DNA of 64,000 nucleotides from an uncultured Lachnospiraceae bacterium (GCA_944376425.1 CALWCS010000049.1:1-64000), one strand, 5' to 3'. Counted from the stretch's first letter, positions 51,312 through 60,341 are shown. Made by a program: numbers and translations. Notes: generated by a model from the sequence alone, not told the origin.

Positions 51312-51803
51312 TTATATGTATAGTCCGTCTGTTTCAGATGATAAATTTTCTACTGTATCACCTTTAATCGCTACATGATTAGTGACTGTTCGATAAAAAT
51401 ATCCATGAGTTACTACCACTTCAAATCCATTATGAGAATAATATGTATTATAATCTGTCTGATGGTGATATGCTACTGTTATCCAATTTCCATTTACTAA
51501 TCTCTGTAAAAATACATCTGTTCTTATTTCATCAGCTGTACGATGACAAGTAGTAGTTCCAGAAACATACACTATATTATTTCCCTCATTTGAAATATAA
51601 GAACTTCCATTTGACAAATAATATCCTCTTGATATTGCTTCTCGTGCTGTTCCAGTAGACTCACTCTCATTTGTAAGAACAGAACCGTCTACTACTGTTC
51701 CTAACAACCTTTCCCAATCTTCTTCAGCCGAAACAGTAATTCCTAAACTCATAATACTTGTTAATATTAATAAACATGCAAAAAATTTTTTTATTAATTT
51801 CAT
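51312..51803 (-). CDS. Secreted DUF6147-type protein
   Basis: The 163-residue protein has a signal peptide (about 1-26, ending SLGITVSAE) and a beta-rich domain with TGTAREAISRGYYLSNGSSYISN, TTTCHRTADEIRTDVFLQRLVNGNWI and THGYFYRTVTNH. This layout resembles the DUF6147 family of small secreted Clostridial proteins of unknown role. It uses more A/T than its neighbours. AAGGAG precedes the ATG. It follows the anti-sigma-like gene and may be in its regulon. Confidence 0.75.
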   Translation of the reverse strand: MKLIKKFFACLLILTSIMSLGITVSAEEDWERLLGTVVDGSVLTNESESTGTAREAISRGYYLSNGSSYISNEGNNIVYVSGTTTCHRTADEIRTDVFLQRLVNGNWITVAYHHQTDYNTYYSHNGFEVVVTHGYFYRTVTNHVAIKGDTVENLSSETDGLYI

Positions 51804-51868
51804 ATTATAACTCCTTTATATTCCTCATTACATTAATAAAAACGAATATTTATTTCCAATTTGTCGTA

Positions 51869-52762
51869 TTAAAAAAAAGTAATATTCTCTATAATCTCTA
51901 TAAACTCTTTTTCACTAATATATCCTTGAATAATATATGAGTCATTTGTCCCATCTAATTGTGCTGCATAGTTTTCTTCTGTATCATCTATCTTCCAAAT
52001 TTTCACTTTTTGGTTACTAACTCTTGACGAAATTTCATTAACTATTGTTCCGTCAAATTCTTGTACATATTTGCTATTTGATTCTTTACTTTGCATCAAT
52101 ATAGTAAATAAAGTATCTTTATATTCATAAAATAATGTAGCCTTTTTGTCTTTTTTTTCTATCCTATAATCAAAAAATTTCATTTCTTCTGGACGATATC
52201 TTAATTTTATCGGCTGTATTCCCAGTTCATTCCGTATTGTTTCCATCGCTTCTTCTTCTGCAACTGTCCCTGCCTCTCCGTTTTCTTCATCTTCTACATT
52301 CATTGTGATTCTAAGCTGACTGTCTCCGACAATCTCATTCCATAGTGCAACAATATATCTTCGGTTTGCTCCACTTGTCATACTGACTCCAAACAGACAG
52401 ATCGCTACACATGCTACAATCGCAGCTCTTTTCATGAATATTGTTCTTTTATTGATCTTTTTTATCTTTCTTCCAAGTGCTAAAGCTTCACGATCTTCTT
52501 TTGAAAGCATATCATAAATATTAGGAACGTCGGGTTCAGGCTTTTTATCCCATTCACCTTGCTCTTTTAATTTGTTTACAATATTTTCAAAGAGCTTATC
52601 AGATGGTTTTAAATCCTTGGTATCCGGATTTTCGTTTAATTCTTCTTCATATTGTTCATATGGCTTTTCCATAGACCAAATCAGCATTTGACCGATGTCA
52701 TCGTCTCGGTCAATTTCCTGATTATTTTCCTGAATCGTATTCGTCCTTTTCTTTTCTTCCAT
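51869..52762 (-). CDS. Anti-sigma-like membrane protein with DUF4367-type domain
   Basis: The cytoplasmic N-terminal part (about 1-110) is acidic and helical; a membrane segment follows at about residues 113-132 (AAIVACVAICLFGVSMTSG), then an outer domain (about 175-295) with RYRPEEMKFFDYRIEKKDKKATLFYEY and VQEFDGTIV, typical of DUF4367 sensor domains. Such proteins hold a sigma factor at the membrane. ATG at 52760-52762 follows AGGAAAGG; longer starts are unsupported. The matching sigma gene lies 1.2 kb away, beyond murG. Confidence 0.75.
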   Translation of the reverse strand: MEEKKRTNTIQENNQEIDRDDDIGQMLIWSMEKPYEQYEEELNENPDTKDLKPSDKLFENIVNKLKEQGEWDKKPEPDVPNIYDMLSKEDREALALGRKIKKINKRTIFMKRAAIVACVAICLFGVSMTSGANRRYIVALWNEIVGDSQLRITMNVEDEENGEAGTVAEEEAMETIRNELGIQPIKLRYRPEEMKFFDYRIEKKDKKATLFYEYKDTLFTILMQSKESNSKYVQEFDGTIVNEISSRVSNQKVKIWKIDDTEENYAAQLDGTNDSYIIQGYISEKEFIEIIENITFF

Positions 52763-52845
52763 TTTTGCCTTTCCTAAAGTCTCTTCTTGACTTTTCATTA
52801 TAAGAGTATACACTGTTAATATATTATTAATTTTGGAGGATAAAC

Positions 52846-53919
52846 ATGAAACGAATTATTCTTACAGGCGGCGGAACCGCAGGTCACGTTACCCCTAATA
52901 TCGCGCTTCTCCCTCGTCTGAAAGAGCTCGGGTATGATATTCATTACATCGGCTCTTATGACGGAATTGAAAAAAAATTAATTGAAGAGCTTCATATTCC
53001 CTATTATGGAATCTCTTCCGGAAAATTAAGACGCTATTTTGATGTGAAGAATTTTACCGATCCTTTTAAAGTTTTAAAAGGCTACGGACAGGCAAAAAAA
53101 CTGATGAAGACATTAAAACCAGACGTCGTATTTTCTAAAGGTGGTTTTGTCTCCGTACCGGTTGTGCTTGCCGCAAAGCATCGTCACATCCCTGTCATCA
53201 TCCATGAGTCTGATATGACACCAGGTCTCGCAAACAGACTTGCCCTTCCATCTGCAACAAAGGTCTGTTGCAATTTTCCTGAAACCATCTCGCATCTTCC
53301 GGAAGGAAAAGCCGTTCTGACAGGCTCTCCAATTCGCCAGGAACTTCTTAAAGGCAGCAAAGAGGCAGCGCTCAAATTTTGTGGCTTTTCTGAAGAAAAA
53401 CCAGTTTTGCTGATTATCGGAGGCAGCCTTGGAGCAGTTGCTGTCAACAATGCGATCCGAGGCATTCTTCCAGATCTGTTAAAGGATTTTCAAGTCATTC
53501 ATTTATGCGGAAAAGGGAAATTAGATACCTCTCTGGAAGGCACTAAAGGATATGTACAATACGAATATATTCAAGATGAGCTTGCTGATCTGTTTGCTCT
53601 TGCTGATATCTGTGTTTCCAGAGCCGGTGCCAATGCAATCTGTGAGCTGCTCGCACTGCGCAAGCCAGCGCTTCTTATTCCTCTGTCCGCCAACGCCAGC
53701 CGCGGAGATCAGATTTTGAATGCAGATTCTTTTAAACGCCAGGGATTCTGCGAAGTTTTAAAAGAAGAAGATTTAACTCCCTCTCTTCTTTTAGAAACTA
53801 TTCAAAAGCTTTATAAAAACCGTCAGACTTACATTCAGGCAATGGAAAACAGTAAACAAAGTGACGGTATTTCTTCTGTTATTAAGCTGATCAATGAAGC
53901 CTCCGGACTGAAAGAGTAA
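52846..53919 (+). CDS. murG: UDP-N-acetylglucosamine--lipid pyrophosphoryl-undecaprenol transferase
   Basis: It makes lipid II from lipid I at the cytoplasmic membrane. Motifs are ILTGGGTAGHVTPNIALLP (nucleotide and lipid site), SKGGFVSVPVVLAA and the VSRAGANAICELLALRKPALLIPL donor site. At 357 residues it is standard. GGAGG lies before the ATG. It is on its own, apart from the other mur genes, and stands between the sigma and anti-sigma-like genes. Confidence 0.96.
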   Translation: MKRIILTGGGTAGHVTPNIALLPRLKELGYDIHYIGSYDGIEKKLIEELHIPYYGISSGKLRRYFDVKNFTDPFKVLKGYGQAKKLMKTLKPDVVFSKGGFVSVPVVLAAKHRHIPVIIHESDMTPGLANRLALPSATKVCCNFPETISHLPEGKAVLTGSPIRQELLKGSKEAALKFCGFSEEKPVLLIIGGSLGAVAVNNAIRGILPDLLKDFQVIHLCGKGKLDTSLEGTKGYVQYEYIQDELADLFALADICVSRAGANAICELLALRKPALLIPLSANASRGDQILNADSFKRQGFCEVLKEEDLTPSLLLETIQKLYKNRQTYIQAMENSKQSDGISSVIKLINEASGLKE

Positions 53920-53922
53920 TCT

Positions 53923-53947
53923 ATTCCCCTGCAAAATGCAGGGGAAT
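53923..53947 (+). terminator. Terminator of murG
   Basis: A perfect 11-bp stem (ATTCCCCTGCA/TGCAGGGGAAT) with a three-base loop, just after the stop codon, is followed by TATTATTT. It ends three bases before the stop of the convergent sigma gene. Confidence 0.8.
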
Positions 53948-53949
53948 TA

Positions 53950-54528
53950 TTATTTGTCAAACCATTCGAGATATTCCATATATACCTTTCCGTATCTTTT
54001 ACGGATATAAGTCTTCGCACGATACATTTTTGAATAAAGTCTGCTCACTGAGATGCCAAGTTCTTCCGCTATTTCTTCTATAGAACGTTCTTCCATATAA
54101 ATTCCTGATATAATTCGATACCAAGATCTGTTTTTCCGTTTCAGGTCATGCAGTATCTCACTGGATAATTCTTTTTCTGCCATCGTTTTCATGACTTTAT
54201 CAATGATATCATCTGCATCTTCTCCGGATGCTTTTTCATCTTTCACATCTAAAAGCAATTTCTCATTTCTCGTGCTTGCCTTTTTAAAGTGATCAATCAC
54301 CAAACGCTTCGCTGTTAATAATAACCATGTTTTGTCACATCCCGGAACAATTTTGTCCATATGGATAAAGTATAACATAAAAACATGCTGACAGATCTCT
54401 TCTGCTATATTGAAATCGGAAGTCATATCATATACAGCTTTTATAATTAATGCACTGTATTTTTTATAAATCTCCTCAAACCGCTTTTTCTTCTCTTCCC
54501 CACGTTTCATTGGAATGTCAGACATCAT
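53950..54528 (-). CDS. Sigma-70 family RNA polymerase sigma factor
   Basis: Region 2 (about 15-85) has FNIAEEICQHVFMLYF and TWLLLTAKRLVIDHFKKAS; region 4 (about 130-185) has RSIEEIAEELGISVSRLYSKMYRAKTYIRKRY, the DNA-binding helix-turn-helix. At 192 residues it is an ECF-like, two-domain sigma. It starts within the stop of the HIT gene (4-base overlap), so the two are co-translated. Its likely partner is the DUF4367-type protein at 51869-52762. Confidence 0.88.
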   Translation of the reverse strand: MMSDIPMKRGEEKKKRFEEIYKKYSALIIKAVYDMTSDFNIAEEICQHVFMLYFIHMDKIVPGCDKTWLLLTAKRLVIDHFKKASTRNEKLLLDVKDEKASGEDADDIIDKVMKTMAEKELSSEILHDLKRKNRSWYRIISGIYMEERSIEEIAEELGISVSRLYSKMYRAKTYIRKRYGKVYMEYLEWFDK

Positions 54529-54935
54529 TTTCCAAATCCGGCGAGAATTTCATCTTTATCCTCCGAAGTCAATGTTCCCGGCGTCCATCCTAATCCCACG
54601 CTGTCATTTTTATACCGTGGAATCAAATGGATATGAAAATGAAATACGGTCTGCCCTGCACATGTTCCATTATTCTGTACAATATTAAATCCATCGCATT
54701 TTAGAATTTCTGTCAGTTTCGCAGCTATCTTCTTTGCAAGGACAAGAGCCTTTGATGCAGCTTCATCGGAAAGCTCATACAGATCTGCAAAGTGTTCTTT
54801 CGGCAAAATCAGGGCATGTCCTTTTGAGGCCGGTCCCAAGTCTAAAATCACTCGGAAATCTTCATCTTCATAAAGAGTTGCTGATGGAATTTCTCCGTTT
54901 GCAATTTTGCAGAAAATACAATCTTGATTTTTCAT
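54525..54935 (-). CDS. HIT-family nucleotide-binding protein
   Basis: The 137-residue protein shows the zinc-site-like CIFCKIANGEIPSATLYED start and the catalytic HIT motif HFHIHLIPR. Such proteins hydrolyse nucleotide phosphoramidates or adenylates. The ATG at 54933-54935 follows GGAGG. It is the first gene of a two-gene operon with the sigma factor. Confidence 0.93.
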   Translation of the reverse strand: MKNQDCIFCKIANGEIPSATLYEDEDFRVILDLGPASKGHALILPKEHFADLYELSDEAASKALVLAKKIAAKLTEILKCDGFNIVQNNGTCAGQTVFHFHIHLIPRYKNDSVGLGWTPGTLTSEDKDEILAGFGK

Positions 54936-55098
54936 CTTATTCTCCTCCACTTTAATCTTTCTTCATATGTAAAATTTATATTATTATACACCTATTTTGT
55001 CTAATTATGTCAATAATATTTATTTGATCTTTTCATTTTCGAATGATAAACTAAAGTAAAAAGTCTTACTATATATTTTCAAAAGAAAGGATTACCTT

Positions 55099-55839
55099 AT
55101 GTTAACCGAAAAAGATATGGAAACCATACATATGATTTCCCAGCAAAATCACGATTTTTCTTCTATCATGGACAAATTAAAAGAACAACAGCGCTTTTCC
55201 ATCTCACAGATTTCGCATGAAATCCGTAACCCTGTCACACTCATTAACAGTTCGTTGCAGATTATCGAACAGCAGCATCCGGAAGTCAAAACTTTTCAGT
55301 TCTGGAATGAAACTATGCAAGATCTTGCATTTTTAAAAAATCTTCTTGAAGAACTCTCTTCTTTTAACAATGGGGATATTCTACATCCGGAACCTAAAAA
55401 ACTTCAGGACTGGATTCCTAATTTTTTTGCCTCTTTCAAAAATTCCTCTGCTTTTTCAAATCTTCATCTGGAACTGCAAAATGATCTTCCGATTGTTACG
55501 TGGGATTGTGTTAAAATTCGACAAGTACTGAATAATCTCCTTCGAAATAGTCTGGAAGCTTCTTCTGACAATAGCGAAATTCTCTTTAAAATTTCCTTTG
55601 ACGGTTCTTTCATTGAAATGTCAGTTTCTGACCACGGCTGCGGTATTCCCTCTTCGATCTCTCCGACGTTATTTGAGCCTTTCCATACTACCAAAAGCAA
55701 TGGAACCGGTCTGGGACTTACAATCTGCAAGCGCATTGTTGAGTCTCATCACGGAACAATCCATATTTCCTCTGAATCGAAAAAAGGGACTACGGTCACT
55801 GTCCGTATTCCCCAAAATCCTTTTTCTTCCTGCGAATAA
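55099..55839 (+). CDS. Soluble orphan sensor histidine kinase
   Basis: The 246-residue protein has no membrane segment. After 30 residues comes the His box ISHEIRNPVTLI, then an ATPase domain with NLLRNSLEAS, DHGCGIPSS, LFEPFHTTK and GTGLGLTICKRIV. No response regulator is adjacent. Its shape resembles kinases that feed the sporulation phosphorelay; that is inference. AAAGGA precedes the ATG. Confidence 0.88.
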   Translation: MLTEKDMETIHMISQQNHDFSSIMDKLKEQQRFSISQISHEIRNPVTLINSSLQIIEQQHPEVKTFQFWNETMQDLAFLKNLLEELSSFNNGDILHPEPKKLQDWIPNFFASFKNSSAFSNLHLELQNDLPIVTWDCVKIRQVLNNLLRNSLEASSDNSEILFKISFDGSFIEMSVSDHGCGIPSSISPTLFEPFHTTKSNGTGLGLTICKRIVESHHGTIHISSESKKGTTVTVRIPQNPFSSCE

Positions 55840-56425
55840 TTATTTTTCTGCACAACAGACATGACAATATCATTCCACCGATTAAACCGCCTATATGTGC
55901 ACTGTTATCTACACCTGATGAGGTGAATCCCTGAAATAACATTAAAAATACGATAAGCAGCATTCTTTTTCCAAATGCCTCGCCCATTCTCTCTCGGTTC
56001 CTTAAAACGATGTAAAGCAGCGCACCGATCACGGCAAAGATAGCGCCTGATGCTCCTGCTGAAAGCGCATAGTCGTGTGTTCTCATTTCTACCGCCATAG
56101 AGAGCAAATTTCCCAGAAGTCCGCCGCCCAGATAAATTACGCAGTATCTCCATTTCCCCGCCAGACGTTCCAGCATATCTCCCAGGAAAAGGAGACATAT
56201 CATATTATTGCCCAGATGTTCGATTCCAAAATGGAGGAACATGCTTGTAAATAGCCGATAATACTGTCCATTCAGAATAAACGGTGTATAGCATGCTCCC
56301 TCCACATAGAACCAATCTTGCTGCTGTGTGAGTTCCATAATCACAAAAATAAGAATATTGACAGCGATAAAACTCAAATTTATTTTTTGTCTTGATCTCA
56401 AAAAATCTTTTAACTCTGTTATCAT
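55796..56425 (-). CDS. Rhomboid-family intramembrane serine protease
   Basis: Six membrane helices are predicted. The catalytic Ser is in GASGAIFAVIGAL and the His in DNSAHIGGLIGG; the oxyanion Asn is in EHLGNNM. It cleaves membrane proteins within or next to the bilayer. Start MITELKDFL at 56423-56425 is chosen because the upstream in-frame 30 residues lack homology; the ribosome site is weak. Its end overlaps the end of the convergent histidine kinase gene by 44 bases. Confidence 0.9.
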   Translation of the reverse strand: MITELKDFLRSRQKINLSFIAVNILIFVIMELTQQQDWFYVEGACYTPFILNGQYYRLFTSMFLHFGIEHLGNNMICLLFLGDMLERLAGKWRYCVIYLGGGLLGNLLSMAVEMRTHDYALSAGASGAIFAVIGALLYIVLRNRERMGEAFGKRMLLIVFLMLFQGFTSSGVDNSAHIGGLIGGMILSCLLCRKIIIRRKKKDFGEYGQ

Positions 56426-56565
56426 TTTTTGTCTTTTTCCATTCTGTTTTCTGAAATTATAGCTCACTTTTCTGCCAGATGCAATGAAAATATTTTTCGT
56501 TGTTGTGCTAAGCACAATGGATGCTGCTTTTTTCTTTTGTGTAAGCCTTCATTGTATTATATTCT

Positions 56566-58155
56566 TTATTCCCCATCTGTCACTGTGACAGTCAGTGTGA
56601 TGGATGCGCCTTCATAAGCTTGACCAAGATCTTCACCGCTTTGACGGTCTGTCAGACGTCCTTCTTCCACCGTAAATGTAACTTCAACTGTTCCTGCTGC
56701 TAATCCGGTGAGAATTCCAGTCTCTTCATCATACTCGACTATGCCCTCATCACCGCTGATCTGTGCTTTTATCAATCCGTTTGTGTATCCGCCTCTTCCA
56801 GAAGTATCTGCCATCTGTGTATGGAAATACCACGCATCTCCTGCTGCGATAGTAAGATCGCCCACATAGCCGTCTTCCTGATACTGAGCATTGTTGAAAT
56901 ATTCTGTTACTACCTGTCCCTGACCATTGGTATCTGCTGATCCGTAAACTTCTTCATTCGTCGCGTAAGCAATCTCCGCTTTGCCCGAACTTACAGTAAC
57001 TTCAAATTTAGCTACAACTACGTTCTCTCCGCTATAACCGCCCAGTCTGGTGTTAGAATCCCCTTCTGTACCGCCAGTGCGGATTACGCCGTCATTTACG
57101 CTGCTGTCACGTACCAGTGCAGTAACCGGTACGGTAAAGGTATCTGCATCTAAATCATCGATATTCACAGAAGTGGAATAACTTCCGTTTTCGTTCTGCG
57201 CCGCTTCCGCAGCCAGCGCTTCGGCATCTATCTCTAAACCATAGTCATCTACTAATTCCAGAACGGGATCTTCTCCCTCTGCTGCGGAATTTTCAAAGTT
57301 AAATGTCAGACTGTACTTCGTATTATGCCACTCATTCAGCCATGTACCATCGGTGCTGCTTTTATTGTTTGCCGGCATATACGGACGATCCTGTCCTTCC
57401 AAACGCTCCTCATATCCTGCCTCTTCATTTGCCAGTCTCTGATAATAATCGCCCGGTGTTTCACAAATCACATAAATAAATTTCTGATTCTCACTTCCTG
57501 CTTCCTGCAGACCGATCTTACCGCCGCTGGTTCCAAGATCGTGTGCCAGATAAGAGTATTCTCCGCCATCTTCTAGGCTGGTTGCCATATGGGTAGCAAC
57601 ATATTTATCATCCAAAAGTCCATATCCGCCTTCCCCATCAGTGAAAAGTGAATCTCCGATTGCTACATCTTTGGTGCTGGATACCAGCAGATAATATTTA
57701 TCCGGTGCGTTGTTATCTTTTATATGGACATACAGTCTTCCACCGACTTCTACCGGATGGTTAGCCGTATCATCTGCCATATCTCCAGGCTGCAGATCTG
57801 CAAAATCATCCCAGTTGATCTCCCGTGAACCGGAGATCACATAAATTCCTTCTTCAATGTACTCCTTTTTTATCTGCTCCCAATCAAAATCCTCACCAAA
57901 CTGCTCTTTCAGATATGCTTCCAGGTCTGCATTTTCTACACTTGAACTGCCTTCCTTTATTGTAACCATGGAATTTTCATCTATCTGAGATACATCTCTT
58001 ATTCCCAAGTTTTGTCCATATACACTGTCATAATATTGTGTATCCTCATTCGGATCATATCTGTTTCCCATTGCAAATGCATTCATACCGACTGTCATAG
58101 TCATAGCGAAAGCTACTCCAGCTGCAAAATACCGTTTAACTTTTTTGTTGTACAT
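56566..58155 (-). CDS. Secreted Ig-like protein of unknown function
   Basis: A signal peptide (about 1-28, ending GMNAFA) is followed by about 420 residues with aspartate-rich beta patterns; the C-terminal 80 residues (ISGDEGIVEYDEETGILTGLAAGTVEVTFTVEEG) look like a bacterial Ig-like group 2 (BIG2) domain. No enzyme motif is seen. AAGGAGG precedes the ATG. It lies 43 bases after the ceramidase-like gene and is probably co-transcribed, so it may bind the same substrate. Confidence 0.78.
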   Translation of the reverse strand: MYNKKVKRYFAAGVAFAMTMTVGMNAFAMGNRYDPNEDTQYYDSVYGQNLGIRDVSQIDENSMVTIKEGSSSVENADLEAYLKEQFGEDFDWEQIKKEYIEEGIYVISGSREINWDDFADLQPGDMADDTANHPVEVGGRLYVHIKDNNAPDKYYLLVSSTKDVAIGDSLFTDGEGGYGLLDDKYVATHMATSLEDGGEYSYLAHDLGTSGGKIGLQEAGSENQKFIYVICETPGDYYQRLANEEAGYEERLEGQDRPYMPANNKSSTDGTWLNEWHNTKYSLTFNFENSAAEGEDPVLELVDDYGLEIDAEALAAEAAQNENGSYSTSVNIDDLDADTFTVPVTALVRDSSVNDGVIRTGGTEGDSNTRLGGYSGENVVVAKFEVTVSSGKAEIAYATNEEVYGSADTNGQGQVVTEYFNNAQYQEDGYVGDLTIAAGDAWYFHTQMADTSGRGGYTNGLIKAQISGDEGIVEYDEETGILTGLAAGTVEVTFTVEEGRLTDRQSGEDLGQAYEGASITLTVTVTDGE

Positions 58156-58198
58156 GTTTTTTCCTCCTTCAGACCGTTCCTTATATCCTTTCTGTTTT

Positions 58199-59581
58199 TT
58201 AATAAATGCTTTTTGCTACCAATTCATTTGTAAGTTCTGTGACTGCATCCAGCAGATATCCCGGCAGGTAATTTTTGTTGCGTCCCTGACCGCCTTCTAC
58301 GGTAATAAGATCTGTAGAATGATAACCAGTACTTTGTCCTTCGTGACTCCATACCAGGTTTACCCAGAGTGTGTCCTCCACTGGAGACTCTTCGATTGCG
58401 TTTACACCAATCTCATTGAACATTTCTCCCGGGAAGCCTACGAGCGCTACGCTTCCGATGCGAAGTACCTGCAACGCAACTTCATAATCTCCTCCATCTG
58501 AAGCCGGTATTGCTGTGGTTCCATACTCAAATCCCAGACTGGCGTTTCCGGTTTCCGTATCAATATTCTTGATTGCCTCTTTCGTGTCAAAATACAACAT
58601 CTTGCCCAGCCATTCCAGTACTTCCACCGATCCCTGATTCGTTGTCTCTTTTTCTCCGGTTTCAATACTTGGTGTGAAAATCTCATTTCCAAAGATCGGA
58701 TTTTGATCTCCTGCGGCTCCCATGAGGAACATTGCCACTGCACCCTCATTCTGATCTTCCAGTGCGTTGCAGACATAACCGCCTATATCGCTGGAAATAC
58801 CCGTCTTTCCGTCCAGTACTTGGTTTGCATACATCACTACTCCGTGTACAGCATAGTTAAAAATAAAAGCAACCGGATTTCCTGTCTCGATACTCGTAAA
58901 GCGGATCGCTGCCAATGTTTTATCTGAAAATCCTTCAAAATCATAGCCCTGAGCCCAGTAATACGTTCCGTCCGCATTCGTGTACTTTGCATTGCGGTTC
59001 ACATTTATATAACTGTCGGAATAACCGATGCCCATAGTAACGGGCTCCAGGTTTGCAATCGCCTCATCTGCCGCGTCCATCATCTGATCATAGACCAGAC
59101 GTCCCCATTTCTGCAGATTATCTACTTCTTCATTATCCTCATCGAAAGTAATGTAGCTCATGTCGATCTCACTGGTGATCTCCGGAGTCGCATGCGCATG
59201 GGTAGCGGTGTAGAAAATGTTCTCCAGCGGGACTCCTGTATGGTCACTCAGTTCCTGAGCAAACAGCGGTCCGTAAGGTCCCTTTCCTGTCTCGTTTGAA
59301 ACGATCAGAGCCGTATTTTCCCCATCATTCAGTGCAATAACACGGGTATGCAGCGGATCGATGACTCCCTCTGCTGTGGTACGTCCTACCGCTGCAATAG
59401 GAAGCATTCCGTTCTCTTCTGTGGGCGTAATATCGCGCACCGCTGCTCCTACCTGTAATTCGTAATCGGTCTGCTGGCTGCTCTGTCCCCCTCCCTGTGC
59501 CTCAGCCGCACTTACCATAACGGAAGATGCCAGCAGCATTGCCGCCGCCAGACCTACAGATAATATCTGTTTCATTTTCAT
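58199..59581 (-). CDS. Secreted neutral ceramidase-like protein
   Basis: A signal peptide (about 1-26, ending MVSAAEAQ) precedes an N-terminal ceramidase-type domain. LQVGAAVRDITPTEENG, TATHAHATPE, IFNYAVHGVVMYA and GAAGDQNP are recognised. The zinc His of THAHATPE and VHG are present. The GDVSPN Ser nucleophile of Pseudomonas neutral ceramidase is GDQNP here, so amide cleavage is doubtful. The C-terminal ceramidase domain is shortened. Start ATG at 59579-59581 follows AGGAGA; a further 74 codons in frame upstream have no homology. Confidence 0.8.
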   Translation of the reverse strand: MKMKQILSVGLAAAMLLASSVMVSAAEAQGGGQSSQQTDYELQVGAAVRDITPTEENGMLPIAAVGRTTAEGVIDPLHTRVIALNDGENTALIVSNETGKGPYGPLFAQELSDHTGVPLENIFYTATHAHATPEITSEIDMSYITFDEDNEEVDNLQKWGRLVYDQMMDAADEAIANLEPVTMGIGYSDSYINVNRNAKYTNADGTYYWAQGYDFEGFSDKTLAAIRFTSIETGNPVAFIFNYAVHGVVMYANQVLDGKTGISSDIGGYVCNALEDQNEGAVAMFLMGAAGDQNPIFGNEIFTPSIETGEKETTNQGSVEVLEWLGKMLYFDTKEAIKNIDTETGNASLGFEYGTTAIPASDGGDYEVALQVLRIGSVALVGFPGEMFNEIGVNAIEESPVEDTLWVNLVWSHEGQSTGYHSTDLITVEGGQGRNKNYLPGYLLDAVTELTNELVAKSIY

Positions 59582-59771
59582 ACTCGTTTCTCCTTTCTTT
59601 TGAAAAATGTTTCGATAATTGCCAAACGCCAGAGTCCATATAAATACGGGATTCTTTTTGAAATCAAACAGCTTTCCCAGGCAGATATTTTTACCGGTTG
59701 CCAAAATAAATTTGATATTACATTTGGATACTTGTTTCGCAATTACCTCTTTTTCGATCATTGATGGGTTC

Positions 59772-59800
59772 ATTATATCGGCTGTTTTGCACAGAGTCAA
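59772..59800 (-). promoter_or_regulatory. Promoter of the ceramidase-like operon
   Basis: TTGACT (59795-59800) and TATAAT (59772-59777) are 17 bases apart on the minus strand, 190 bases ahead of the start. Confidence 0.75.
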
Positions 59801-59810
59801 CAAATCCAGG

Positions 59811-59920
59811 TTCCGTTTTTTTGACTATATTTAGATATTTTTCACAGTTTTTTCATCGATATTTCGAATTTATTTTGTAAGTTTTGTATATTTTTCAGAA
59901 AGGGGATCAAAAAAACGGAA
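59811..59920. repeat. 14-bp perfect inverted repeat upstream of the ceramidase-like promoter
   Basis: TTCCGTTTTTTTGA (59811-59824) and its exact complement TCAAAAAAACGGAA (59907-59920) are 82 bases apart and flank an AT-rich block. The near copy starts 11 bases from the -35 box. It may be two operators for DNA looping, or the ends of a tiny mobile element. Confidence 0.55.
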
Positions 59921-59959
59921 TTCATTTTTTAATGTTTTTGCTCGCTGATAAATAATTGA

Positions 59960-60088
59960 AATTCATTTATAGACAGGGAAGAACTCTTACAGGAATATGG
60001 ACTGTTGCTGCGAAATAGCGGAGATGCTATAAAAAGATGGGAACTGAATATAACTAATGATGCAGCATGTTTTACTGTGAAAGCGTAA
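59960..60088 (+). pseudogene. Possible gene remnant (42 codons)
   Basis: A short plus-strand frame ending at TAA (60086-60088) encodes SFIDREELLQEYGLLLRNSG and further coding-like sequence rich in charged and hydrophobic residues. It has no start codon or ribosome site and is closed by TGA upstream. The family was not recognised. An AGCGTAAAA/TTTTACGCT repeat (60082-60090 with 60118-60126) follows. The call is tentative. Confidence 0.25.
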
Positions 60089-60242
60089 AATCTGTCGTTA
60101 TCGCATTTTAGAATCCGTTTTACGCTCATCATAGTTTCTATTGAGAAGTCATTAAAAACTTAAATTCTACGAGAAATCTCGGCTCTGTCAATCTTCTCTT
60201 TACAGATAAGACAAGAACTCTGACAAAGAAATTAGTACACAC

Positions 60243-60285
60243 AAAAAAAGAGACTGCCGCACCCACATGTATGCGGCAGTCTCTT
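60243..60285 (-). terminator. Terminator of the permuted GH3 gene
   Basis: AGAGACTGCCGCA pairs perfectly with TGCGGCAGTCTCT (13 bp, ten-base loop), followed by a seven-T run on the minus strand. It is about 60 bases past the stop. Confidence 0.92.
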
Positions 60286-60341
60286 CTATTTGCTAGAAGC
60301 TAAATTTTTTTCTCTTAATTTTCTTTCCATCGGAAAAGTAA

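Noticed and set aside
59582-59803. 74-codon N-terminal extension of the ceramidase-like protein
   Set aside because: The shorter start has a good ribosome site and a signal peptide; the extension reads through the promoter region.
59929-60132. 67-residue minus-strand frame
   Set aside because: It overlaps the plus-strand remnant and has no ribosome site or known motif.
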